The notes under the pieces were generated by a model that saw only the letters and a program-made list of their open reading frames with translations, was not told where the DNA came from and searched no databases. The position numbers were made by a program, and so were the translations under genes. 58,808 nucleotides of DNA from Acinetobacter sp. UBA3106 (GTDB lineage: Bacteria > Pseudomonadota > Gammaproteobacteria > Pseudomonadales > Moraxellaceae). How positions within the stretch are numbered: position 1 is the stretch's first letter; every line of letters begins with the position of its first letter. The stretch lies in contig DFAM01000012.1 of NCBI GenBank assembly GCA_002365595.1, positions 43,502 to 102,309 on the forward strand. The letters are read 5' to 3'. This document shows positions 26,048 to 35,083 of the stretch, piece by piece.

Positions 26048-26260
26048 GGGCTGAGGTCTCAAAATAAATGATCTTTAAGTTTGAATGATTGTTTTGGATT
26101 CTTTGAACTTGCTATAAACATGTTTTAAATATAATTAAAAATAAATATCTATTCTTTATTATTTAATTTGTGCTTATTTCTTTAAATTTATACTTTCGAT
26201 TTTTACCTTAAAATTTTATTTATAGGGAATCAATTATTTTTGATTGCATATAAAACGCCA

Positions 26261-26287
26261 AAAAACCCGCCATAAAGACGGGTTTTT
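26261..26287 (-). terminator. Terminator of the lipoprotein gene
   Basis: On the minus strand, AACCCG and CGGGTT pair and run into a T stretch, 14 bases past the lipoprotein stop codon. Confidence 0.85.
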
Positions 26288-26300
26288 AAATGGACTCAAT

Positions 26301-26738
26301 TTATTTATCCAGTGCGGGAGTGGCCGCAGCAATGGCGGCAGCAACAGCATCATCTTCAGATTGCGCTTCACTATTTGACTTGGCTGATGCTTCCGGAACC
26401 GGTTTTGGTTCAGCTTGTGGTGCTTCAGGTTTAGGAGTTACTGGTTTTGGTTCAGCTTTTGGTGCTTCAGCAGCATTTTGTTGAGGTACTTCACGACGGA
26501 TTACAGTAGTGGTATTTGCTGTTTCTTCGCGTTCAATTTCTACTTGGGTTGGAGCTTGAGCTTCGCTATCTTCAGTAGCTTCTAAAGGTACGGCTTCTGC
26601 AGGCTGATTCACTTGTTCAGTTTGTTGAGTGGTTTCAACCTGTTCTTGCTCATCTTCCTTCGGGGTTTCTTTTTTTACACAGGCAGTTAAAAGTAAACTA
26701 GTTGCAATAGCACCACAAAGTAAAAGTTTTTTATTCAT
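26301..26738 (-). CDS. Acidic, low-complexity lipoprotein, 145 residues
   Basis: The N-terminus is a lipoprotein signal with lipobox LLTAC, lipidation expected on Cys20. The remainder is low complexity, dominated by Glu, Gln, Ala, Pro and Lys, with the near-repeat units PKAEPKPVTPKPEAP and QAEPKPVPEA. It has no recognisable domain and is likely extended or disordered in the periplasm, perhaps as a spacer or peptidoglycan-facing tether. It is divergent from pyrG and monocistronic. Confidence 0.75.
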   Translation of the reverse strand: MNKKLLLCGAIATSLLLTACVKKETPKEDEQEQVETTQQTEQVNQPAEAVPLEATEDSEAQAPTQVEIEREETANTTTVIRREVPQQNAAEAPKAEPKPVTPKPEAPQAEPKPVPEASAKSNSEAQSEDDAVAAAIAAATPALDK

Positions 26739-26964
26739 AATCGCACAAAATAAAGCATTAATTGGATGTTGCCATTATAACAGCAAATGCGAATATAAAA
26801 ATCCTATCAAGTTGCTCTAATTTTTTATCGGAAATGCTGATAGAATAACCAATTGTTTATTGTTCTATGAATTGATGCGGAATGACTTTGCTTTATTGGT
26901 ACAAGGTAAAGTAAAATTGCGCAACATTGCAGGCCGATTTAGGCTCGATTGTACGAGAAACCCA

Positions 26965-28605
26965 ATGACCCATTTTATTTTCGTGACTGGTGGTGTAGTT
27001 TCATCACTAGGTAAAGGTATTTCAGCTGCTTCAGTTGCTGCACTTTTAGAAGCCCGTGGTTTAAAAGTAACCATGGTCAAAATGGATCCATACATTAATG
27101 TCGATCCAGGGACAATGAGCCCATTCCAACACGGTGAAGTTTTTGTCACAGAGGATGGTGCTGAAACTGATTTAGACTTGGGTTATTACGAACGTTTCTT
27201 ACGTCGTGCGAAAATGACCAAATTGAATAACTTCACATCAGGCCGTGTTTATCAGGACGTTTTAAATAAAGAACGTCGTGGTGACTACCTTGGCGGTACA
27301 GTTCAGGTTATTCCACATATTACTGACAACATTAAAGAGCGTGTACTTCGCGCAGGCGAAGGCTATGACGTTGCAATCGTTGAAATTGGCGGCACAGTAG
27401 GTGACATTGAATCTCTCCCATTCATGGAATCTGTTCGTCAATTAATGGTAGAGCTTGGTCATAAACGCACCATGCTAATGCACTTGACCTTGCTTCCATA
27501 TATCAAGTCAGCAGCAGAACTTAAAACCAAACCGACTCAGCACTCTGTAAAAGAGTTGCTATCTATTGGTATTCAACCAGACATCTTGATCTGCCGTACC
27601 GAGCATGATGTAGATGCTGATACTACACGCAAAATTGCACTATTCACTAACGTTGAAGCGCGTGCGGTTGTGGTATGTAAAGATGCACGTTCTATTTATC
27701 AAATCCCACGTACATTCTACGAACAAAACGTGGATGATTTAATCTGTGAACGTTTTGGTTATAACGACCTTCCAGAAGCTGATCTTTCAGATTGGGATAA
27801 CGTAGTAGAAGCATTATTAAATCCTGAATACACTGTTCGTGTCGCGATGGTAGGTAAATATGTTGAACTTCCAGATGCCTACAAATCTGTAAACGAAGCA
27901 CTTTTACATGCCGGGGTTAAAAACCGCGTTAAAGTTCAAATTGACTACGTCAATGCGGAAGAACTTGAAAGCCAAGATGTTGCGACAGTATTAAAAGATG
28001 CTGATGCAATCCTGGTTCCAGGCGGCTTTGGCGAACGTGGTACTGAAGGTAAAATGCAGGCGATTAAATACGCACGTGAAAACGGCGTACCTTTCCTTGG
28101 TATTTGCCTGGGTATGCAGCTTGCAGTGATCGAATATGCGCGTAATGTAGCGGGTATTAGCGATGCAACTTCTACAGAATTTAACCGTTCAACGAAGTCT
28201 CCACTCATTGGTTTAATCACTGAATGGTTAGATGAACGTGGTGAAGTTCAACAACGTAATGTTGATTCAGATCTTGGTGGCACCATGCGTCTAGGTGCGC
28301 AAAAATCTGAATTGGTTGCCGGTACCAAAACTTGTGAAGTGTATGGTTCAGCAGAAATCATCGAGCGTCATCGTCACCGTTACGAAATGAACAACCGTTA
28401 TATCCCAGTGCTAGAAGAAAAAGGCATGAAGATTTCAGGTTATTCACCAGTACAACACTTAGTAGAAACAGTTGAAATTCCTCAACATCCTTGGTTTATT
28501 GCTGTACAATTCCATCCGGAATTTACAAGTTCACCACGTGATGGTCATCCATTGTTTGCTAGCTTTATTGATGCTGCGAAAAAGCAGTACCAAAAAATCA
28601 AATAA
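26965..28605 (+). CDS. pyrG: CTP synthase
   Basis: The 546-residue enzyme aminates UTP to CTP using glutamine. The synthetase domain begins MTHFIFVTGGVVSSLGKGISAAS, with the P-loop-like SSLGKG. The class I glutaminase domain has its nucleophile in FLGICLGMQLA and the His/Glu pair in VQFHPEFTS. The frame is open 35 codons further upstream, but that part has no family match and the ATG at 26965 gives the usual length. kdsA follows after 32 bases with no terminator, so the two are probably co-transcribed. Confidence 0.97.
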   Translation: MTHFIFVTGGVVSSLGKGISAASVAALLEARGLKVTMVKMDPYINVDPGTMSPFQHGEVFVTEDGAETDLDLGYYERFLRRAKMTKLNNFTSGRVYQDVLNKERRGDYLGGTVQVIPHITDNIKERVLRAGEGYDVAIVEIGGTVGDIESLPFMESVRQLMVELGHKRTMLMHLTLLPYIKSAAELKTKPTQHSVKELLSIGIQPDILICRTEHDVDADTTRKIALFTNVEARAVVVCKDARSIYQIPRTFYEQNVDDLICERFGYNDLPEADLSDWDNVVEALLNPEYTVRVAMVGKYVELPDAYKSVNEALLHAGVKNRVKVQIDYVNAEELESQDVATVLKDADAILVPGGFGERGTEGKMQAIKYARENGVPFLGICLGMQLAVIEYARNVAGISDATSTEFNRSTKSPLIGLITEWLDERGEVQQRNVDSDLGGTMRLGAQKSELVAGTKTCEVYGSAEIIERHRHRYEMNNRYIPVLEEKGMKISGYSPVQHLVETVEIPQHPWFIAVQFHPEFTSSPRDGHPLFASFIDAAKKQYQKIK

Positions 28606-28637
28606 TCGGTGCGTAGGACTAAACTAGGAAAGTTTAA

Positions 28638-29495
28638 ATGTCGCAATTAAAACCACAAGAAATTGTACGTTTAGGCGATATACAAATGGCAAATCACTTG
28701 CCATTTGTATTATTCGGCGGAATGAATGTACTTGAGTCAAAAGACCTTGCCTTTGAAATTGCAGAAACTTATGTAGATATCTGCAAACGTCTGGAAATTC
28801 CTTACGTGTTTAAAGCAAGTTTTGATAAAGCCAACCGTTCAAGCTTGAACTCTTTCCGTGGCCCAGGCTTGGAAAAAGGTATCGAGTGGTTAGCGGACAT
28901 TAAAAAACATTTCAATGTACCGATCATTACCGATGTACATGAACCTTACCAAGCTGCACCTGTGGCGGAAGTAGCTGATATTATTCAGTTACCTGCATTC
29001 TTAAGTCGTCAGACTGACCTGGTTGAAGCCATGGCAAAAACGGATGCCATTATCAACATTAAAAAAGCACAGTTCCTTGCGCCACATGAAATGCGCCATA
29101 TTCTGCATAAGTGTTTAGAAGCAGGGAATGACAAGCTGATTCTATGTGAACGTGGTTCGGCATTTGGCTATAACAACCTGGTGGTAGACATGCTGGGCTT
29201 CGACATCATGAAAGAGATGAATGTGCCGGTGTTCTTTGATGTCACTCATGCCTTGCAAACTCCAGGCGGTCGTGCAGATTCTGCCGGTGGTCGCCGTGCG
29301 CAAATTACAACTTTGGCACGTGCAGGTATGGCAACTGGTTTGGCTGGTTTGTTCCTGGAAGCACATCCAGACCCAGAACATGCTAAATGTGACGGTCCAT
29401 GTGCGCTGCGTATGTCGCAACTTGAGCCTTTCTTGGCGCAGCTGAAAGAATTGGATACCTTGGTCAAAGGTTTCGAAAAGCTAGATACACATTAA
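28638..29495 (+). CDS. kdsA: 3-deoxy-8-phosphooctulonate synthase (Kdo-8-phosphate synthase)
   Basis: The 285-residue enzyme condenses phosphoenolpyruvate with arabinose 5-phosphate to give Kdo 8-phosphate for the lipopolysaccharide inner core. The signature FVLFGGMNVLES has Asn30 where metal-dependent forms have cysteine, so this is the metal-independent class. KASFDKANRSS, FGYNNLVVDML and DVTHALQTPGG complete the active site. Spacing suggests co-transcription with pyrG. A hairpin separates it from eno. Confidence 0.97.
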   Translation: MSQLKPQEIVRLGDIQMANHLPFVLFGGMNVLESKDLAFEIAETYVDICKRLEIPYVFKASFDKANRSSLNSFRGPGLEKGIEWLADIKKHFNVPIITDVHEPYQAAPVAEVADIIQLPAFLSRQTDLVEAMAKTDAIINIKKAQFLAPHEMRHILHKCLEAGNDKLILCERGSAFGYNNLVVDMLGFDIMKEMNVPVFFDVTHALQTPGGRADSAGGRRAQITTLARAGMATGLAGLFLEAHPDPEHAKCDGPCALRMSQLEPFLAQLKELDTLVKGFEKLDTH

Positions 29496-29508
29496 TTCAA
29501 TACACATT

Positions 29509-29537
29509 GATGCGTCTTTTTTGACGCATCATTTTTA
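29509..29537 (+). terminator. Hairpin between kdsA and eno, terminator or attenuator
   Basis: GATGCGTC and GACGCATC pair across a six-T loop, followed by five T residues. It lies only 22 bases before the eno ATG. Confidence 0.7.
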
Positions 29538-29559
29538 TTAATCAACTGAGGAATAGTTC

Positions 29560-30849
29560 ATGAGTCAAATCGTTGACATTCGTGCACGTGAAATTTTGGA
29601 CTCTCGTGGTAACCCAACCATCGAAGCGGACGTTATCTTAGCATCTGGCGTAGTTGGCCGTGCATGTGCACCATCTGGTGCTTCAACTGGTTCTCGTGAA
29701 GCTTTAGAACTTCGTGATGGCGACAAGGCACGTTACCTGGGTAAGGGTGTTAAAACTGCGGTTAATAACGTAAACACTTTAATCCGTGAAGCTTTGGTTG
29801 GTAAATCAGTATTTGAACAAAAAGATATTGATAACACAATGATCGCGCTTGACGGTACTGAAAACAAAGAAAAATTAGGCGCAAACGCAACTTTGGCAGT
29901 ATCTTTGGCTGCTGCGCGTGCTGCTGCTGACGAAAAGAAAATTCCTCTTTTCCAATACATCGCAGACCTTCGTAATAACAGCATTTTAACGATGCCTGTT
30001 CCAATGATGAACATCCTGAACGGTGGTTCACATGCGGACAATAACGTTGACATTCAAGAGTTCATGATTGAGCCTGTAGGTTTCACTTCATTCTCTGAAG
30101 CGCTCCGCGCAGGCGCTGAAATCTTCCATTCTTTAAAATTAGTTTTAAAGAAACAAGGTTTGAATACTGCTGTTGGTGATGAAGGTGGTTTTGCTCCAAA
30201 CTTACGTTCAAATGAAGAAGCGATTACTGTAATCCTTTCTGCAATTGAGCAAACAGGTTATAAAGCGGGTTCTGACATTATGCTTGCGCTTGACTGTGCA
30301 TCTTCAGAATTCTACAAAGATGGTCAGTACATTCTTGCAGGTGAAGGCAACAAAGCATTCACAAGCAACCAGTTCTCTGATTACCTTGCAGGTCTGGTAA
30401 ACCAATACCCAATTATCTCGATTGAAGATGGTCTGGACGAATCTGACTGGGAAGGCTGGTCTTACCTGACTTCAATTCTTGGCGACAAGATCCAGTTAGT
30501 GGGTGATGACTTGTTCGTTACAAACCCGAAAATCCTACAACGCGGTATCAACGAAAAAGTGGGTAACTCGATTCTGATCAAATACAACCAGATCGGTACC
30601 TTGACTGAAACTTTAGATGCGATCTACCTTGCGAAAGCAAATGGTTACTCTACTGTTATTTCTCACCGTTCAGGCGAAACTGAAGATTCAACCATTGCTG
30701 ATCTTGCAGTAGGTACAGCAGCGGGTCAAATCAAGACTGGTTCACTTTGCCGTTCTGACCGTGTAGCAAAATATAATCAATTACTTCGTATCGAAGAATT
30801 GACTAAAGCTGCTTATCGCGGTAAAGCTGAGTTCAAAGGTTTGAACTAA
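29560..30849 (+). CDS. eno: Enolase
   Basis: The 429-residue glycolytic enzyme interconverts 2-phosphoglycerate and phosphoenolpyruvate. Standard signatures are present: AREILDSRGNPT, SGASTGSREA, LALDCASSEF, SIEDGLDESDW and ISHRSGETEDSTIADLAVG. A good Shine-Dalgarno (GAGGAA) precedes the ATG. The hairpin after kdsA leaves almost no room for a private promoter, so part of its transcription may come from readthrough or from a promoter within kdsA. ftsB starts 8 bases downstream. Confidence 0.98.
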   Translation: MSQIVDIRAREILDSRGNPTIEADVILASGVVGRACAPSGASTGSREALELRDGDKARYLGKGVKTAVNNVNTLIREALVGKSVFEQKDIDNTMIALDGTENKEKLGANATLAVSLAAARAAADEKKIPLFQYIADLRNNSILTMPVPMMNILNGGSHADNNVDIQEFMIEPVGFTSFSEALRAGAEIFHSLKLVLKKQGLNTAVGDEGGFAPNLRSNEEAITVILSAIEQTGYKAGSDIMLALDCASSEFYKDGQYILAGEGNKAFTSNQFSDYLAGLVNQYPIISIEDGLDESDWEGWSYLTSILGDKIQLVGDDLFVTNPKILQRGINEKVGNSILIKYNQIGTLTETLDAIYLAKANGYSTVISHRSGETEDSTIADLAVGTAAGQIKTGSLCRSDRVAKYNQLLRIEELTKAAYRGKAEFKGLN

Positions 30850-30857
30850 GCGACTGA

Positions 30858-31262
30858 ATGCTATTTATGTTAAATGTATTCGACTCTAAGATGAGTAAAG
30901 TATTATTGGGCCTTGCGATCGTTTTGATCGCAGGGTTTCAGTATTTGTTTTGGTTTGGTGAAGGTGGTTATCACGACCATCAAAAACTGGCCCAAAAAAT
31001 CCAACAACAAACAGAATTAAATACCGAACTTAAAGAACGTAACCGAGTTCTGGCTGCTGAAGTCTATGATTTGAAAAATGGGATTGAAGCCATTGAAGAG
31101 CATGCACGTTTAGATTTGGGCTTGATCAAGCCACATGAAACTTTTGTGCAAATGAGCACCATTGGTACACACTATAAACCGATTTATATTGATCCAAATG
31201 CCAAAGTTGATTTAAGAACCAATGAAAATGAAACTGGAGCACCCGTAGAAAGTGCACCATAA
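30858..31262 (+). CDS. ftsB: Cell division protein FtsB
   Basis: The 134-residue bitopic protein has a short cytosolic N-terminus, one transmembrane helix at about residues 14-31 (KVLLGLAIVLIAGFQYLFWF) and a periplasmic coiled coil (residues about 42-75). The conserved FtsB block IEEHARLDLGLIKPHETFVQ follows. FtsB joins FtsL and FtsQ to activate septal peptidoglycan synthesis. Several in-frame ATGs (30858, 30867, 30891) are possible starts. It overlaps ispD by 11 bases, a common ftsB-ispD arrangement. Confidence 0.92.
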   Translation: MLFMLNVFDSKMSKVLLGLAIVLIAGFQYLFWFGEGGYHDHQKLAQKIQQQTELNTELKERNRVLAAEVYDLKNGIEAIEEHARLDLGLIKPHETFVQMSTIGTHYKPIYIDPNAKVDLRTNENETGAPVESAP

Positions 31263-31944
31263 AATTTGGGCAGTTATTCCTGCTGCTGGTTCCGGAAGCC
31301 GTTTTTCTAAAACTGAACTTAAACAATATCAACAGATTCAAGATCAAACTGTACTTGAACATACTGTTGCGCGTCTGAATCAGTTACCTCTGGCAGGTTA
31401 TGTGCTTGCTATTGGCACACAGGATGATGTTGCAAAAACCTTGGCATTATCCCATCCCGAAAAAGCCCATTTTTGTTCTGGTGGCGCAGAACGCGTCAAC
31501 TCGGTGCTGAATGCCTTAACCTATCTTAAAGAATTTGCAGCTGAAGATGATTGGGTGTTTGTCCACGATGCCGCGCGGCCTTGTGTAACCCAAGATTGTT
31601 TACAACGGTTGGTCAATACTGCCATGCAGGAAAATTGCAGTGCAATTTTGGCGATTCCTGTGCGTGACACTTTAAAATATGTGGAACAGGGAAATGTGAT
31701 TGAGAAAACGGTCAGTCGCGATCATTTGTGGCAAGCACAAACACCGCAAATTTCAAAGCTGGGCACGTTAAAGCATGCAATTGAAAAAGCATTGCAGGAT
31801 GGCATCAGCATTACCGACGAGGCTAGCGCTTTAGAATATGTAGGTCAGCAGGTAAAAGTGGTACAGGGCCGATCAGATAATATTAAAATTACCTATGCTG
31901 ATGATCTGGAACTGGCCAAACTGATTTTAATGTCGCAAAAGTAG
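31252..31944 (+). CDS. ispD: 2-C-methyl-D-erythritol 4-phosphate cytidylyltransferase
   Basis: The 230-residue enzyme transfers CMP to methylerythritol 4-phosphate in the non-mevalonate isoprenoid pathway. It opens with the nucleotide loop VIPAAGSGSRF and has VFVHDAARPCV, IPVRDTLK and the C-terminal ITDEASALEYVG block. The GTG start lies inside the last codons of ftsB, so translation is coupled. It needs CTP, the product of nearby pyrG, though that link is only metabolic. Confidence 0.96.
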   Translation: MHHKIWAVIPAAGSGSRFSKTELKQYQQIQDQTVLEHTVARLNQLPLAGYVLAIGTQDDVAKTLALSHPEKAHFCSGGAERVNSVLNALTYLKEFAAEDDWVFVHDAARPCVTQDCLQRLVNTAMQENCSAILAIPVRDTLKYVEQGNVIEKTVSRDHLWQAQTPQISKLGTLKHAIEKALQDGISITDEASALEYVGQQVKVVQGRSDNIKITYADDLELAKLILMSQK

Positions 31945-32026
31945 AATAAAATTGGCTACAGATATATTATCTACATCGCTTTAATTTTATAATTTCTCAC
32001 CTCATCTAAACGTTAAAATATTCCAA

Positions 32027-33163
32027 ATGATACCATCACCCCAGTATCGTTTTTTACGTCACTCTTTACGTGATGGTAGAAGCATTAAACATGATTCATC
32101 CAGATGGGCCAAACTCCACCTGGACCCGTGGCTACTTTCTTTTCTTTTATTGAATTCAATGTTGGGACTGATGGTGGTTTATAGTGCCACCATGCAAGAT
32201 AGCAGTATGGTGATCCGCCAGGCGACCAGTTTTGGTGTGGGCTTTATTATCATGTTTCTTTGTGCCCAGGTGCCGCCAAAAGTGTACCAGGCGGTCAGTC
32301 CATATTTTTATATGCTGGGCATGGTGCTCTTGGCATTGGTATTGGTCATTGGGGATACGCGTTTAGGGGCGAAGCGCTGGCTGACCATTCCGGGCATTGG
32401 CAGTATGCAGCCCAGTGAAATCATGAAATTTGCCATGCCGCTAATGATGGCGTGGTATTTCTCGCGTCGTGCATTTCCACCTACATTTTTGCAGATTGTG
32501 ACCGGACTCATCTTGATGATGATTCCGTTTGTACTGGTAGCTCTACAGCCTGACTTAAACATTGGTCTGATTATTCCTGGTGTTTTTGTCTTGTTCCTGT
32601 GCGGAATGTCTTGGCGTTTAATTTTGGGAGCACTGACGGCTTTGGCGGTTGTAGCGCCCATTCTCTGGATGTTTGTACTGCAAACCTATCAAAAGAAACG
32701 TGTTCTGACTTTGTTTGATCCTGAGTCAGATGCTTTGGGGGCAGGCTGGAACATTATTCAGTCTAAAATTGCGATCGGTTCGGGTGGTTTAACCGGTAAA
32801 GGGTATTTAACTGGAACACAGTCGCATTTGGGTTACTTGCCTGAGCATCATACCGATTTCATTATGTCAGCTTATGCTGAAGAATATGGCTTTATTGGGG
32901 TGTTTTTATTATTTAGCCTGTTTGCTGCCATTATTATTCGTTGCTTAATGATTGGCTTAAATAGCTTCCATAATTTTGGACGGTTATATGCGGGTGCTAT
33001 AGGTCTGACGTTCTTTTTCTTTGTATTTTTAAACTCCGGTATGGCAAGCGGGATTCTGCCTGTGACAGGAGATCCTCTGCCATTGATGAGTTATGGCGGT
33101 TCGGCAGTGATTTCCTTACTGGCAAGTATGGGGATTGTGATGTCGATTCATACCCATCGTTGA
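32027..33163 (+). CDS. rodA: Rod-shape glycosyltransferase RodA (SEDS family)
   Basis: The 378-residue integral membrane protein has about ten transmembrane segments. SEDS signatures include GDTRLGAKRWLTIPG, MQPSEIMKFA, DPESDALGAGWNIIQSKIAIGSGG, HHTDFIMSAYAEE and DPLPLMSYGGSA. SEDS proteins polymerise lipid II with a partner class B PBP; RodA is the elongasome member. The partner PBP2 gene is not in this window. No strong Shine-Dalgarno precedes the ATG. A terminator follows. Confidence 0.94.
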   Translation: MIPSPQYRFLRHSLRDGRSIKHDSSRWAKLHLDPWLLSFLLLNSMLGLMVVYSATMQDSSMVIRQATSFGVGFIIMFLCAQVPPKVYQAVSPYFYMLGMVLLALVLVIGDTRLGAKRWLTIPGIGSMQPSEIMKFAMPLMMAWYFSRRAFPPTFLQIVTGLILMMIPFVLVALQPDLNIGLIIPGVFVLFLCGMSWRLILGALTALAVVAPILWMFVLQTYQKKRVLTLFDPESDALGAGWNIIQSKIAIGSGGLTGKGYLTGTQSHLGYLPEHHTDFIMSAYAEEYGFIGVFLLFSLFAAIIIRCLMIGLNSFHNFGRLYAGAIGLTFFFFVFLNSGMASGILPVTGDPLPLMSYGGSAVISLLASMGIVMSIHTHR

Positions 33164-33172
33164 TGACGAAAT

Positions 33173-33202
33173 AAACCGGATTAAATATCCGGTTTTTTTT
33201 AT
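33173..33202 (+). terminator. Terminator of rodA
   Basis: ACCGGAT and ATCCGGT pair and run into eight T residues, 10 bases after the rodA stop. Confidence 0.88.
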
Positions 33203-33460
33203 TGCACGTAATAAAACGATTTATATAAAAACTCTACAAGCTAATGATTATTTGAAGTAAGAGGTTGAGTTATTTTTATCTGAATACGGGCAGAATAACA
33301 ATGGAGTGGATGATCGGTATAGTTATATTGAGAGAAAATGCTATATGCGTATAAACGTAGTTTAAAAATAATTTATAAATTTGGGCATTGTCTTTATTTC
33401 TTATTTAATTTGGGTCGGTTATATGGGCGTCTTGATTACGAGTAATGACTAATAAAAATT

Positions 33461-33487
33461 AAAAAAGCCCGCAATTGCGGGCTTTTT
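33461..33487 (-). terminator. Terminator of the cytochrome bd operon
   Basis: A perfect palindromic stem, AAAGCCCGCAATTGCGGGC, is flanked by an A run on the plus strand (T run on the minus strand). It lies 16 bases after the ybgE stop. Confidence 0.88.
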
Positions 33488-33502
33488 AGAACGTTTAAAG
33501 AA

Positions 33503-33799
33503 TTAGGTGAGGAACCAGGTGTAATAACCCCAGATCATCAGCGGCCAGGCGATATAAGGGCTAAACAGCCATTTCCAGAGCCAGAACTTAGGCAGAAATC
33601 CTACGCCGTAAATAAATCCACCTGAAATGCCAATCATGATCATCATTAAGGCACTATGGTTGTAGTGACCATTAGCATCGAGCATAAGGGCTGGGTGAAT
33701 TAATAGCACCGTAGCAAGTGGCAATGCCATCAAAAATGAAATGGCCATTACAATTCTATTTGGCTTGCTTCCTTCTGCTGTCATTGCGATCTCTGTCAT
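33503..33799 (-). CDS. ybgE: Cyd-operon protein, YbgE-like
   Basis: The 98-residue protein has three predicted membrane segments (AISFLMALPLATVLLIHPAL, LMMIMIGISGGFIYGVGFL and a C-terminal IAWPLMIWGYYTWF). Position directly after cydB-cydX and the GVGFLP motif match the small YbgE proteins of cytochrome bd operons. Their exact role is not settled. The GAGGAA Shine-Dalgarno lies inside the end of cydX, and the gap is only 3 bases, so the genes are coupled. Confidence 0.8.
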   Translation of the reverse strand: MTEIAMTAEGSKPNRIVMAISFLMALPLATVLLIHPALMLDANGHYNHSALMMIMIGISGGFIYGVGFLPKFWLWKWLFSPYIAWPLMIWGYYTWFLT

Positions 33800-33802
33800 T
33801 GT

Positions 33803-33904
33803 TTATTCCTCATCCAAATCTTGATGATGTTCGATATAAAGGGCACTTAATACGCCTGCAAAGCACGCCATTAAAATCCCGAGAATCCAAGCAAAATACC
33901 ACAT
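33803..33904 (-). CDS. cydX: Cytochrome bd small subunit CydX
   Basis: A 33-residue frame encodes MWYFAWILGILMACFAG followed by a short tail ending HHQDLDEE. The WYFAWILG start and acidic tail are the hallmarks of CydX, a single-helix subunit that stabilises the haems of cytochrome bd oxidase. It lies 31 bases after cydB and 3 bases before ybgE. It is short enough to be missed by length-filtered gene finding. Confidence 0.93.
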   Translation of the reverse strand: MWYFAWILGILMACFAGVLSALYIEHHQDLDEE

Positions 33905-33935
33905 ATTGAATAACTCCTAGTTTTTTAACACAGCC

Positions 33936-35081
33936 TTAATAAAGGCTATGTGAATTTTCCTGAACGTGTTTGTTAGTAATCACGCCCCACATTTTGTAGT
34001 AACACCAGGTGGTGTAGCACAAGATGATTGGCACAAAAATACAGGCTGCAACAGTCATTACAGTCAGTGTGTTTTTACTGGAAACAGCATCCCACATGGT
34101 CAAGCTTGCAACAGGATTGATGCTTGAAGGCATAAGGAATGGGAACAGGGCAAAACCTGCCGTCAAGATTGCACCAATAATCATCATTGATGTGCCGAGG
34201 AAACTCAAACCCGCTTTGGCTTTTGCAGCAGATGCAATCACAATCAGGCTACCCAGAATTGCCATTACAGGTGCAATTCTAGTGATTGGATAAGTTGAAT
34301 AGTTATTCATCCAGCCATGGTTGGCATTGGTAATCACTTCTTTGGCAAGAGGGTTTGCTACACCGTTAGTATTAAAGGGTTGAGCAAGGCTATAACCTTC
34401 AATTCCACCGAAGTATAACCAGGCACCAGCGCCCAGGAAGCAAACCAGGAATACCACAGCCATCAATTGAGTTGCTTTTGCAGAACGTGTATGTAAGTCA
34501 CCATCCGTACGAAGCATCAACCAGGCACCGCCATGCGCACTCAGCATAGACAGGCTGACGATCCCGCAAACCAGGGCAAACGGGTTGAGCAAGGCAAAGA
34601 AGCTGCCGGTATAAGTTGAACGTACAGTTTCATCTAAGGTGAATGGTACGCCCAGGAACATATTACCGAAGGCAACACCGAAAACTAAAGCAGGAACAGC
34701 ACCACCAACCGCTAAACCCCAGTCCCAAGAGTTACGCCATTTTTTGTTCTCTAGTTTAGAGCGGTAATCAAAACCTACAGGTCTTAAGAACAGGGCAAAC
34801 AGTACCAGTAAGAGCGCCCAGTACATGCCGGAGAATGCGGTTGCATACACCATCGGCCATGCAGCAAACAGTGCACCACCTGCGGTAATGAACCAGACCT
34901 GGTTGCCGTCCCAGTGTGGGGCAATGGTATTGATTGCCGCACGACGTTCATCATCATTTTTTCCCACGAATGGCATAATTGCCATGGAACCCATATCGAA
35001 GCCATCGGTGAGGGCAAAGCCAATGAGTAATACACCCACCAGAACCCACCAAATGATTTTGAGTAATTCATATTCAATCAT
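33936..35081 (-). CDS. cydB: Cytochrome bd ubiquinol oxidase subunit II
   Basis: The 381-residue polytopic membrane protein begins with IIWWVLVGVLLIGFALTDGFDMG and has IAPHWDGNQVWFITAGGALFAAWP and FYRSKLENKKWR-type loops typical of CydB. It pairs with CydA to form the high-affinity quinol oxidase, giving respiration at low oxygen and resistance to nitric oxide or sulphide. It starts 2 bases after the cydA stop. The C-terminus is followed by cydX and ybgE. Confidence 0.96.
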   Translation of the reverse strand: MIEYELLKIIWWVLVGVLLIGFALTDGFDMGSMAIMPFVGKNDDERRAAINTIAPHWDGNQVWFITAGGALFAAWPMVYATAFSGMYWALLLVLFALFLRPVGFDYRSKLENKKWRNSWDWGLAVGGAVPALVFGVAFGNMFLGVPFTLDETVRSTYTGSFFALLNPFALVCGIVSLSMLSAHGGAWLMLRTDGDLHTRSAKATQLMAVVFLVCFLGAGAWLYFGGIEGYSLAQPFNTNGVANPLAKEVITNANHGWMNNYSTYPITRIAPVMAILGSLIVIASAAKAKAGLSFLGTSMMIIGAILTAGFALFPFLMPSSINPVASLTMWDAVSSKNTLTVMTVAACIFVPIILCYTTWCYYKMWGVITNKHVQENSHSLY

Positions 35082-35083
35082 TA

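Noticed and set aside
26290..26484. Plus-strand 64-residue frame opposite the lipoprotein gene
   Set aside because: Its Ala/Gly/Ser/Phe-rich composition is the mirror image of the low-complexity lipoprotein frame.
26860..26964. 35-codon upstream extension of PyrG
   Set aside because: It is in frame and open, but it is absent from the usual CTP synthase start (MTHFIFVTGG) and has no ribosome site.
33381..33452. Hydrophobic peptide as an annotated gene
   Set aside because: No ribosome site and only a TTG start; it is kept as a weak finding, not a feature.
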